NCBI RefSeq assembly: GCF_000333275.1 | Contig: NZ_BACU01000116.1 | Location: 1 to 37,976 of the forward strand | Reading direction: 5' to 3' | DNA from: Azospirillum sp. B4 | Lineage (GTDB): Bacteria > Pseudomonadota > Alphaproteobacteria > Azospirillales > Azospirillaceae | Length of the DNA stretch: 37,976 bases | Shown: piece by piece, positions 17,300 through 24,828 of the stretch | Position numbering within the stretch: position 1 is the stretch's first letter | How the letters are laid out: each line of letters opens with the position of its first letter | Translations under genes and position numbers: made by a program | The notes under the pieces: generated by a model | What the model was told of the DNA's origin: nothing | Databases searched by the model: none | Seen by the model: the letters and a program-made list of their open reading frames with translations, nothing else

Positions 17300-19801
17300 T
17301 CACCGGCGGGCGCACCAATCGCGCCACAGGCCCCGGTAGACCGCCTCCACGGCGCGGGTGTACGCGGCGGTGTCGAAGACCGGCGTGCGGGCCATGCGGT
17401 CGCGGAAGGCCATGCGCCCCGCCACCAGGGCCGCCGGGTCGTCCGCCAGGCCCACCATGCGGCCGGCGAAGGCCTCCGGCGTGTGGGTGATGAAATCCGT
17501 CAAGCCGGCGGCCCGCAGGATGGCGCCGGTGCTGCGCGCGCCGGAGGTCAGGCCGGTGGGCAGGGCCAGAACCGGCACCCCCATCCATAGCGCCTCGCAG
17601 GAGGTGATGCCGCCGGAGTAGGGGACCGGATCCAAGGCCACATCCATGCGGCCGTATGCCGCCAGGTGCTCCGCTCGTGAGCTGCTGCCCATGAACTCGA
17701 CCCGTTCAGGCGCGACACCGCGCCGCGCCAGCCGGGCCTGCAGATCCGCGCGCACGCCGGTACCGTCCAGTGACGGATCCTTGATCAGCAGCCGTGTCCG
17801 CGGCCGGGCGCGCAGGCCCAGGGCCCACAGATCCAGGCTGGAGTCCGACACCTTGGACAAGCGGTTGAAACAACCGAAGGTCAGGGGGGCACCGGTGGCG
17901 GCCGGCCCGGGGACCACGGGGGGACAGTCGGGCGGCGGTTCGAAGCAGAGGAAGCAGGGCAGATCGATCACCCGCTCGGCGAAGTGCACCCTTTCCTCCG
18001 GTGGAATCACCACCGGGTCGGCCAGCAGGGCGTCCATGGCGGAAATGCCGGTGCCTGTGACATGCCCCCAGGCCGAAACCTGTACCGGCGCCGACCGGGC
18101 CGCGAACAGCGGCAGCCGGTTGCCCAGCGTGTGGCCGGACAGGTCGACCAGGATGTCGACGCCATCCGCCCGGATCTGCCCGTCCAGGACGCTGTCCGGC
18201 AGGCCGGCGACGACGCGCCAATCGTCCACCGCCTGGCGGAACCGCGCGGTCACCGCATCCTCGGCGGTATAGTTTGAATAGCAGATCACCCGGAACGCCG
18301 CCCGGTCATGCCCGCGCACCACCGGCCCGAAGCAGGTGGCTGCCGAATGGGCGCGGAAATCGGCCGACACATAGCCGACGGTCAGGGGACGGTCCGGATC
18401 CGGCGGGTTCGGCCACGCGGCGGCGGCCGGCCCCTTTGGCCCCCCCGGGGGGCCGTACAGGTCATGCCAGCGCCGCCGCTCGGCCTGGGCCGTGGCGACG
18501 TCAATGGTCGCGTCGAAATCCAGGGCGAAGATCAGATTGCTGTGGCCGGCGGCGCTGGGCGACAGCGCCAGGGCGCGCCGGTAGAAGGATATGGCCTCCA
18601 GCCCCCGGCCGGCGGCCAGTTGGTGCAGGCCCATGTTGTTCAGGATGCCCGGCTCCTGGTCGTTCCGTTCCAGGGCCCGCTGGTGGAAGGGGGCGGCCTC
18701 GTCGGAACGGCCCAGCCGGTCCAGCAGCACACCCATCAGGCTGAGGGCCGGCTCATAATCCGGATCGGCGGCCACGGCGGCGGTCAGGTACTTGAAGGCC
18801 TTCTGGCTGTCCCCCTTGCTCAGCGCCAGCGCACCATAATCGGACGCCACCTGGACGTTGTCGGGCTCGGCGGCGATGATCGACTCCAGCACCCGCGCCG
18901 CGTCCGGCGGAATGCCCGGGCAATAGAGCAGCGCGGTCAACAGGCCACGGCGCGCCTCCGCATGGCCCGGCGCCTTGTCCAGCAGGCTGACATAGCGTGT
19001 GATCGCGCCGGGGGCGTCGTGGTTGTCCATCAGCGTGTTGGCCAGGTTCAACTCGGCGTCGCCCAGCCCCGGTTCCAAGGCCAGCGCCCGCCCGTAGGCC
19101 GCCACCGCCTCATCCAGCCGGCCCAGGCCTTGGAAGGCGCACCCCAGGTTGAAGTGATACAGCGCCACGCCGCCGTCCAGCGCGATGGCGGCGGCCAGGT
19201 CGGCGACGGCGCCCTCCCCCTGGCCTTGCCGCTGCCGCAGCCCGCCCCGGGCGGCCAGCAGGTCGGGCCGCGAGGGGGCCAGGGCGATGGCCCGGCCATA
19301 GGCCGCGTCCGCCTCCTCGGCCAGGCCGGCGGCGTCCAGGCAGCGGGCCAATCCCATCCAGGCGTCAAGATAATCGGGGGCCAGGGCCACGACCTGGCGG
19401 AAGGCGGGCACCGCCTCATCCGGCCTTCCGGCCTGCCACAGGATGGTCGCCAGCGTCATGGCCGGCGCCGCCGCCTGGGGATGGCGCACCGACAGGGCGC
19501 GCAGCAGGGCAACGGCCTCATCCGCCCGGCCCAGCGCGGTATAGGCGACCCGCAGGTTGTTCAGTACCTCCGCATGGGCGGGGTTGGCGTCCAGCACGTC
19601 GCGTAATGGCCCAATGGCCTCCGCCGGGCGGCCGGCCTGAAGGTGCAGCACGCCCAACAGGCGGCTGGCGTCAGGCTGCTTCGGCACCGCCGCCAGCACT
19701 TGGCCATACAGGGGGGCCGCCTCGTCCAGGCGCCCCGCCTGATGCAGCGCCACAGCCTGCTGGAGGATGTCGGCCAGAGTCGTCACCGGGGCAGTCGTCA
19801 C
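17300..19801 (-). CDS. TPR protein with O-GlcNAc-transferase-like (SPINDLY/GT41) domain
   Basis: The product has about 833 residues. The N-terminal half holds roughly twelve TPR units in register (for example ADILQQAVALHQAGRLDEAA, VALYHFNLGCAFQGLGRLDEAV, PGILNNMGLHQLAAG). After HSNLIFALDFD the GT41 catalytic region begins: LTVGYVSADFRAHSAATCFGP (the His is the expected catalytic-loop residue), DILVDLSGHTLGNRL, VSAWGHVTGTGISAMDALLADP, FGCFNRLSKVS, and ALDPVPYSGGITSCEALWMGVPVL near the UDP-sugar site. Related bacterial proteins glycosylate proteins from nucleotide sugars; the acceptor is unknown here. The start is uncertain: GTG at 19810 has no spacing to its GGAAG site, while GTG at 19801 has about eight bases, so 19801 is chosen. 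A 15-bp duplication encodes APVTT twice at the start. Confidence 0.9.
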   Translation of the reverse strand: MTTAPVTTLADILQQAVALHQAGRLDEAAPLYGQVLAAVPKQPDASRLLGVLHLQAGRPAEAIGPLRDVLDANPAHAEVLNNLRVAYTALGRADEAVALLRALSVRHPQAAAPAMTLATILWQAGRPDEAVPAFRQVVALAPDYLDAWMGLARCLDAAGLAEEADAAYGRAIALAPSRPDLLAARGGLRQRQGQGEGAVADLAAAIALDGGVALYHFNLGCAFQGLGRLDEAVAAYGRALALEPGLGDAELNLANTLMDNHDAPGAITRYVSLLDKAPGHAEARRGLLTALLYCPGIPPDAARVLESIIAAEPDNVQVASDYGALALSKGDSQKAFKYLTAAVAADPDYEPALSLMGVLLDRLGRSDEAAPFHQRALERNDQEPGILNNMGLHQLAAGRGLEAISFYRRALALSPSAAGHSNLIFALDFDATIDVATAQAERRRWHDLYGPPGGPKGPAAAAWPNPPDPDRPLTVGYVSADFRAHSAATCFGPVVRGHDRAAFRVICYSNYTAEDAVTARFRQAVDDWRVVAGLPDSVLDGQIRADGVDILVDLSGHTLGNRLPLFAARSAPVQVSAWGHVTGTGISAMDALLADPVVIPPEERVHFAERVIDLPCFLCFEPPPDCPPVVPGPAATGAPLTFGCFNRLSKVSDSSLDLWALGLRARPRTRLLIKDPSLDGTGVRADLQARLARRGVAPERVEFMGSSSRAEHLAAYGRMDVALDPVPYSGGITSCEALWMGVPVLALPTGLTSGARSTGAILRAAGLTDFITHTPEAFAGRMVGLADDPAALVAGRMAFRDRMARTPVFDTAAYTRAVEAVYRGLWRDWCARR

Positions 19802-19807
19802 CGGGGC
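19778..19807 (-). repeat. Two tandem copies of a 15-bp unit at the glycosyltransferase start
   Basis: AGTCGTCACCGGGGC occurs at 19778-19792 and 19793-19807. On the coding strand each copy encodes APVTT and supplies its own possible GTG start, so the copy number changes the N-terminus without a frameshift. Confidence 0.85.
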
Positions 19808-19859
19808 CACCTTCCACGCGTCGGTATCACCAGGCGACTATAGGGGACAAATCCCCCCT

Positions 19860-19915
19860 GGCAAATCACGGCGGGCAAATCACGGCGGGCAAATCACGGC
19901 GGGCAAATCACGGCG
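19860..19915. repeat. Four perfect tandem copies of a 14-bp unit
   Basis: GGCAAATCACGGCG is repeated four times without a mismatch, ending two bases before the ftsY stop codon complement at 19918. A degenerate copy (GGACAAATCCCCCCT) precedes it. It fills most of the gap between the 3' end of ftsY and the 5' end of the TPR glycosyltransferase, both read on the minus strand. It would lie in the 3' end of the ftsY message and near the promoter of the glycosyltransferase. Confidence 0.95.
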
Positions 19916-19917
19916 GG

Positions 19918-21060
19918 TCAGCGGCCGTCTTCCAGCCCTACCAACGACGCGGCGAAGGCGGCGGCATCGAACGGGCGCAGGTCGTCGATCCCCTCACCCA
20001 CTCCGATGGCGTGGACCGGCAGGCCGAACTTCTGCGCCAGCGAGACCAGCACGCCGCCCCGCGCGGAACCGTCCAGCTTGGTCAGGATAAGACCGTTGAC
20101 CGACACCATCTCCTTGAACACCTCCACCTGCGAATGGGCGTTCTGGCCGGTGGTCGCGTCCAGCGTCAGCAGCGTGGTGTGCGGGGCGGTCGGGTCCACC
20201 TTCTTGATGACGCGGACGATCTTGCGCAGCTCATCCATCAGTCCCTGCTTGTTCTGCAGGCGGCCGGCGGTGTCGATCAGCAGCACGTCGGCGCCGGCGG
20301 CGCGCGCCTTTTCCAGCGCCTCATAGGCCAGGCCGGCGGCGTCGGCGCCCGTCTCCTTGGCCACGACGGGCGCGCCGGTGCGCTCCCCCCAGATCTGCAG
20401 CTGGCTGACGGCGGCGGCGCGGAAGGTGTCGCCAGCGGCCAGCCACACCGTCTTGCCGGCGGCGCGCAATTCCCGCGCGTACTTGCCGATGGTGGTGGTC
20501 TTGCCCGTGCCGTTGACGCCCACCACCAGCACGACATGGGGCTTGTGGTTGCCGTCCAGCACCAGGGGCTGGGCCACGGGAACCAGCACCTTGGCGATCT
20601 CGTCGGCCAGGAAGCGCTTCACCTCATCGGGCGAAATCTCCTTGCCGAATCGGCTCTTGGCCAGGTCGCCGGTAACGCGCGCCGCCATGGCCGGGCCCAG
20701 GTCCGCCTGGATCAGCAGCTCCTCCAGCTCCTCCAGCGTCTCGTCATCCAGCTTGCGCTTGGTGAAGATGCCGCCGATGCCGTCAGTCAGGCGAGAGGTG
20801 GACTTGGAGAGCCCCCGGCGCAGGCGCGACAGCCAACCGCCCTGGGGCGCCTCTTCCTCCGGCGCTGCCGGGGCGGCGTCCAGGATCAGGGCGGATTTGG
20901 GCGCCGCGACGGACGGCTCCACGGGCTCCTCGGCCATTTCAGGCGGTGCCGGCGGTTGCTTCGGTTGCCCAACAGGCTCGACAGCGACTGGAGTTTCAGG
21001 CGTGGGTGGGGCGACCGGGGTTTCGGCGGCGGGCTTCTTACGCTTGATCCAATCGAACAT
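19918..21060 (-). CDS. ftsY: Signal recognition particle receptor FtsY
   Basis: The 380-residue GTPase docks ribosome-SRP complexes at the inner membrane. It has an N-terminal acidic, Pro/Glu-rich linker (about 10-75), a basic amphipathic stretch (WLSRLRRGLSKS, about 76-87), the N domain, and the G domain. G-domain motifs are GVNGTGKTTT at 181-190, DTFRAAA at 211-217, DTAGR at 263-267 and TKLDGSARGG at 327-336. The ATG at 21060 overlaps the mtaB stop (TGATG), so the two are coupled; the longer open frame running back into mtaB is rejected. Its partner Ffh is encoded at 28400. Confidence 0.97.
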   Translation of the reverse strand: MFDWIKRKKPAAETPVAPPTPETPVAVEPVGQPKQPPAPPEMAEEPVEPSVAAPKSALILDAAPAAPEEEAPQGGWLSRLRRGLSKSTSRLTDGIGGIFTKRKLDDETLEELEELLIQADLGPAMAARVTGDLAKSRFGKEISPDEVKRFLADEIAKVLVPVAQPLVLDGNHKPHVVLVVGVNGTGKTTTIGKYARELRAAGKTVWLAAGDTFRAAAVSQLQIWGERTGAPVVAKETGADAAGLAYEALEKARAAGADVLLIDTAGRLQNKQGLMDELRKIVRVIKKVDPTAPHTTLLTLDATTGQNAHSQVEVFKEMVSVNGLILTKLDGSARGGVLVSLAQKFGLPVHAIGVGEGIDDLRPFDAAAFAASLVGLEDGR

Positions 21061-22400
21061 CAGCAGCAACCCATCAGCATGTCGCCATCCAGCCCGGCAA
21101 TGCGGGCGTCCACGAGCGTGCCCGGCGCGAAATCGCGATCCAGCCGCACCTCGGCGAATTGTTCCGTGCGGCCCACGCGGTCCTTTTCCACCAGCACCGT
21201 GACGGTGCGCCCTTGCTGTCCGGCCAGGTGCCGGCGCACCGCCGCCTCCCCCGCCGCGCGCAGCTGGGCCGCCCGCTCCTTGCGCACCGCCTTGTCCACC
21301 TGCGGCATGCGGGCCGCCGGCGTGCCGGGGCGCGGGCTGTAGGGGAAGACGTGCAGCCAGGTCAGGTCGCAATCCGCCACGGCATCCAGGGTGTTCTGGA
21401 ACATCTCGTCCGTTTCCGTGGGGAAGCCGGCGATGAGATCGGCGCCGAACACCATGTCGGGCCGCAGGTCCCGGGCACGCCGGCAAAATTCGACGGCGTC
21501 GGCGCGGCTGTGCCGGCGCTTCATGCGCTTCAGCACCATGTCGTCGCCGGCCTGCAGGCTGACGTGCAGATGGGGCATCAGGCGCGGTTCCTCCGCGATC
21601 AGGCGCCAGAGGTCGTCGTCGATCTCCACCGGGTCCAGCGAGGACAGGCGCAGGCGCGGCAGTTCCGGCACCAGGGCCAGCAGGCGGCGGATCATCTGGC
21701 CCAGGGTGGGCGTGCCCGGCAGATCGGGACCATAGCTGGTGACATCCACGCCGGTCAGCACCACCTCGCGGTAGCCCTGCTCCACCAGCGTGCGCACCTG
21801 GGTCACCACCTCGCCCATGGGGACGGAACGGGAATTGCCCCGGCCGTAGGGGATGATGCAGAAGGTGCAACGGTGGTCGCAGCCGTTCTGGACCTGGACG
21901 AAGGCGCGGGCGCGCCCCTCCATGCCCTGGATCAGGTGGCTGGCGGTCTCGCGCACCGACATGATGTCGTTGACGATCACCCGCTCCGCCTGGCCGGCGC
22001 CGAAACTGGTCCAGCTGTCGGCCTTCAGTTTCAGATCGTTGCCCAGGACCTGGTCCACCTCCGGCATGGCGGCGAAGGTGCCGGGGTTCACCTGGGCGGC
22101 GCAGCCGGTGACGACGATGCGGGTGTCCGGATTCTCCCGCCGGGCCTTGCGGATGGCCTGGCGGGCCTGGCGCTCGGCTTCCGACGTCACAGCGCAGGTG
22201 TTGAAGATCAGCACCGGGCCCAAGCCGGCGGCGCGCGCGTGGTCGCGCATCACCTCGGACTCGTAGGTGTTCAGGCGGCAGCCGAAGGTGATCACCTGCG
22301 GGCCGCCGGCCTCGCCGGAGACCTCCGGGCCGGAGCCTTCCTGGCGATGCTCGTGATCATGCCCGTCACGGGCGTGTTCAGCGGCGTGTTCAGCGCTCAT
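21060..22400 (-). CDS. mtaB: tRNA t6A37 methylthiotransferase MtaB
   Basis: The 446-residue radical-SAM enzyme converts t6A37 to ms2t6A37 in tRNAs reading ANN codons. The N-terminal cluster cysteines are Cys41 (TFGCRLN), Cys69 (NTCAV) and Cys100 (VTGCAA). The radical-SAM triad is Cys174, Cys178 and Cys181 in [13 protein letters not shown]-like region closes the protein. The start ATG at 22400 overlaps the dapF stop as ATGA. This gives an unusual 35-residue N-terminal extension rich in His, Glu and Ala ([20 protein letters not shown]) before the conserved domain. Part of that extension is a 12-bp tandem duplication. Confidence 0.95.
   Translation of the reverse strand: MSAEHAAEHARDGHDHEHRQEGSGPEVSGEAGGPQVITFGCRLNTYESEVMRDHARAAGLGPVLIFNTCAVTSEAERQARQAIRKARRENPDTRIVVTGCAAQVNPGTFAAMPEVDQVLGNDLKLKADSWTSFGAGQAERVIVNDIMSVRETASHLIQGMEGRARAFVQVQNGCDHRCTFCIIPYGRGNSRSVPMGEVVTQVRTLVEQGYREVVLTGVDVTSYGPDLPGTPTLGQMIRRLLALVPELPRLRLSSLDPVEIDDDLWRLIAEEPRLMPHLHVSLQAGDDMVLKRMKRRHSRADAVEFCRRARDLRPDMVFGADLIAGFPTETDEMFQNTLDAVADCDLTWLHVFPYSPRPGTPAARMPQVDKAVRKERAAQLRAAGEAAVRRHLAGQQGRTVTVLVEKDRVGRTEQFAEVRLDRDFAPGTLVDARIAGLDGDMLMGCC
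22371..22394 (-). repeat. Two tandem copies of a 12-bp unit in the mtaB start
   Basis: GGCGTGTTCAGC occurs twice in a row (22371-22382, 22383-22394). On the coding strand it encodes the AEHA-AEHA repeat at the N-terminus of MtaB and is in frame. Confidence 0.85.
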
Positions 22401-23242
22401 TGCCCGGCGCCCGCCAGCAGCGCGTCGTCCAGCGTCCCGCTGAAGGCCGTGGCCACCGGCCCGGTCATCAGCACATGGCCATCCGCCCGCCATTCGATGG
22501 TCAACGTGCCGCCGTCCATGACGATATCGGCCTTGCGGCCGGTCAGGCCGCGCCGGGCGGCCGCCACCAGGGTGGCACAGGCCCCGGAACCGCAGGCCAG
22601 CGTGATGCCGGCGCCGCGTTCCCACACCCGCATGCGCACCCGGCCGGGGGCCACCACGGTCGCGACCTCGATGTTGGCGCGCTCCGGGAAGGCGGTGTGG
22701 TGTTCCAGCTGCGGGCCCCAGTGGGGAAGGTCCACAGCCTCCGCATCGTCCACGAAGAACACGGCGTGGGGGTTGCCCATGTTGACGGCGCAGGGGCTGG
22801 ACAGGGGGCCGGCGGCCACGTCCAGCGTCAGGGTGTCGGCGGGCTCGGCCAGTGGAATTTGTCGCCAGTCCATGCGGGCGGGTCCCATGTCCACCGTCAC
22901 CGTGCCATCGGCATGGCGGATGGCGGGCAGCAGGCCACTGATGGTTTCCACGGTCAGACGGTCACGCCCGGTGCCCTCTGCAGCCATCAGCGAGGCGACA
23001 CAGCGCGTGGCATTGCCGCAGGCGCCGGATTCGCTGCCGTCCGGGTTCAGGATGCGCATGAAGACATCGGCATCCGCCGATTGGGGCGGTTCCAGGATGA
23101 TGATCTGGTCGCAGCCGACGCCAAAGCGCCGGTCAGCCAGGACGCGCGCCTGGGCGCCCGTCAGGGACAGGGGGGTGGTGCGGGCGTCCAGAACGACGAA
23201 GTCGTTGCCAAGCCCGTGCATCTTGAGAAACCGGCGCGCCAT
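22397..23242 (-). CDS. dapF: Diaminopimelate epimerase
   Basis: The 281-residue enzyme interconverts LL- and meso-diaminopimelate for lysine and peptidoglycan. The N-terminus [16 protein letters not shown] is diagnostic. The two catalytic cysteines are Cys75 in [10 protein letters not shown] and Cys217 in [10 protein letters not shown], in the usual symmetrical two-domain arrangement. [10 protein letters not shown] and [11 protein letters not shown] are also conserved. It overlaps mtaB by four bases. It lies 116 bases downstream of the GtrA-like gene on the same strand; that gap contains a GGCCGGC/GCCGGCC hairpin without a T-run, so whether the two are cotranscribed is unclear. Confidence 0.97.
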   Translation of the reverse strand: MARRFLKMHGLGNDFVVLDARTTPLSLTGAQARVLADRRFGVGCDQIIILEPPQSADADVFMRILNPDGSESGACGNATRCVASLMAAEGTGRDRLTVETISGLLPAIRHADGTVTVDMGPARMDWRQIPLAEPADTLTLDVAAGPLSSPCAVNMGNPHAVFFVDDAEAVDLPHWGPQLEHHTAFPERANIEVATVVAPGRVRMRVWERGAGITLACGSGACATLVAAARRGLTGRKADIVMDGGTLTIEWRADGHVLMTGPVATAFSGTLDDALLAGAGQ

Positions 23243-23358
23243 GATGCCCGGTTATATGGCGACGATCCGCCCCCTGTCCATGGCCGTGGCCGGCAGGGCC
23301 GGCCTGTCGGTTTGTCGTCCCTCCAGCGCCGGCGCCCCCCGCCGGGGCCGCCGCTTGG

Positions 23359-23826
23359 CTATTTCTTCCCGAACACCAGCATCTTCGACAGAACGAAGTT
23401 GAAGCCCATGCCGGCCAGCGAACCGGCGCCCTTGGCGCCATAGGGCCACAGGGCGGGCAACCACGGCAGGATGGCAATGGCGAAAGCCGGGGCATCCAGC
23501 CAGACGATAAGGTTGTACGTGGCCAGGTTGACCACGCCGCCGACGGCGTTGGCCGCCAGGAACTTGGCCCATTGATGCAACGCGCGGCGGCGGTTGACAC
23601 CCTTGAAGGTGAATTCGCGGTTCATCCACCAGGTGAAGGTGGCCGCCATGAAATAGGAGAAGAAGCCGGCGCTGTGCTTGTCCAATCCCAGGGGGTGCAT
23701 GGCCACCCACAGCGCGGCCAAGTCCACGAACAGCCCCCCCACGCCGATGAGGGCGAAGGATACGACCTCCGCCCTCACCCGCTTGGGGGCTGCTTCAGAG
23801 GGGTCGCTTTCAGGCAGCTCCGCCAC
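23359..23826 (-). CDS. GtrA-family membrane protein (probable lipid-linked sugar flippase)
   Basis: The product has 155 residues and four hydrophobic helices. It opens with a short charged cytoplasmic tail (to residue 18), then FALIGVGGLFVDLAALWVAM. Family features include FFSYFMAATFTWWMNREFTFKG (helix 2 followed by N-R-x-F-T-F) and KFLAANAVGGVVNLATYNLIVW. GtrA proteins are thought to move polyprenyl-phosphate sugars across the inner membrane. The gene starts six bases after the stop of the GT2 gene, which fits the GtrA-GtrB pairing. It could also serve another polysaccharide system. Confidence 0.9.
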   Translation of the reverse strand: MAELPESDPSEAAPKRVRAEVVSFALIGVGGLFVDLAALWVAMHPLGLDKHSAGFFSYFMAATFTWWMNREFTFKGVNRRRALHQWAKFLAANAVGGVVNLATYNLIVWLDAPAFAIAILPWLPALWPYGAKGAGSLAGMGFNFVLSKMLVFGKK

Positions 23827-23832
23827 CGTCCC

Positions 23833-24804
23833 TCAGCCCCGGCCCAGCGGCGCGAAATCCGGCGCCGGGATCTCCAGATAGCGCAGGCGCTTCATTTCAC
23901 GCCGGCCACGGGTCACCGTGTCCAGGATCAGGCCGCAGGTCAGCGACAGGAAGGCAAGGGTCATCAGGCTGGTGGCCAGCACCGCCGTGGGCAAGCGGGG
24001 TACCAGCCCCGTCTCCACATACGTCACAAAAATCGGAATGCCCAGGATGACCGATAGCAGCGCCAGCAGAAGGGCGGCCACGCCGAAGAACAGCATCGGC
24101 CGTTCCTCCTTCACCAGCTTGGTGATCATCCACAGAATGCGCATGCCGTCCTTGTAGGTGGACAGCTTGCTGACCGACCCGGGTGGCCGGTCCTTGTAGG
24201 GGGTCTCCACCTCCGCGATGGGCATGCGCAATTCCAGCGCGTGCACCGTCAGCTCCGTCTCCGTCTCGAAGCCGCCGGCCAGCGCCGGAAAGGACTTCAC
24301 GAAGCGGCGCGAAAAGACGCGGTAGCCCGACAGCATGTCGTTGGTGCGCTTGCCGAAAATGAAGGTCACCAGGCCGGTCAGCAGCATATTGCCGAAGCGG
24401 TGGCCGGGGCGGTAGGCCGCCTCGATCTCCGTCACGCGGGCACCATTCACCATGTCAAGCTGCTCGGTCACCAGCCGGTCAATCAAGGCCGGGGCGCTGG
24501 CGGCATGATAGGTGTCGTCACCGTCCACCATCACGTACACGTCCGCCTCGATATCGGCGAACATGCGGCGCACCACATTGCCCTTGCCCTGCAACGGCTC
24601 GGTCCGCACCACGGCCCCGGCGGCGCGCGCTACCTCCACCGTGCGATCCTTGGAGTTGTTGTCGTAGACATAGACCGTGGCGTCCGGCAGGGCCGCCTTG
24701 AAATCGGCCACCACCTTGGCGATGGCGGCCTCCTCATTATAACAGGGCACCAGCACGGCCACGGTGGGCTTACCGGCGGCATGAAGGGCGGTGGTATCGA
24801 CCAT
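23833..24804 (-). CDS. GtrB-like family 2 glycosyltransferase (polyprenyl-phosphate sugar synthase)
   Basis: The product has 323 residues. The GT-A fold begins VAVLVPCYNEEAAIAKVV. The nucleotide-sugar DXD region is VMVDGDDTYHA near residue 95, and DMLSGYRVFSRRF and FETETELTVHAL follow. Two C-terminal transmembrane helices (MLFFGVAALLLALLSVILGIPIFV and LATSLMTLAFLSLTCGLIL) place it in the dolichol-phosphate-mannose-synthase/GtrB group. These enzymes transfer a hexose from a nucleotide sugar to undecaprenyl phosphate on the cytoplasmic face. It lies between a polytopic protein gene and the GtrA gene, with short spacings of 24 and 6 bases, so the three look like one operon. Confidence 0.92.
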   Translation of the reverse strand: MVDTTALHAAGKPTVAVLVPCYNEEAAIAKVVADFKAALPDATVYVYDNNSKDRTVEVARAAGAVVRTEPLQGKGNVVRRMFADIEADVYVMVDGDDTYHAASAPALIDRLVTEQLDMVNGARVTEIEAAYRPGHRFGNMLLTGLVTFIFGKRTNDMLSGYRVFSRRFVKSFPALAGGFETETELTVHALELRMPIAEVETPYKDRPPGSVSKLSTYKDGMRILWMITKLVKEERPMLFFGVAALLLALLSVILGIPIFVTYVETGLVPRLPTAVLATSLMTLAFLSLTCGLILDTVTRGRREMKRLRYLEIPAPDFAPLGRG

Positions 24805-24828
24805 CGCGCGAAATCCTTAAAATAGGCG

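Noticed and set aside
19860..19915. CRISPR array
   Set aside because: Units of 14 bp follow each other without spacers and there are no cas genes, so it is a simple tandem repeat.
19918..21870. FtsY with a 270-residue N-terminal extension
   Set aside because: The extension lies inside mtaB in another frame and is Arg/Ala/Gly/Pro-rich. The ATG at 21060 overlapping the mtaB stop gives a normal FtsY.
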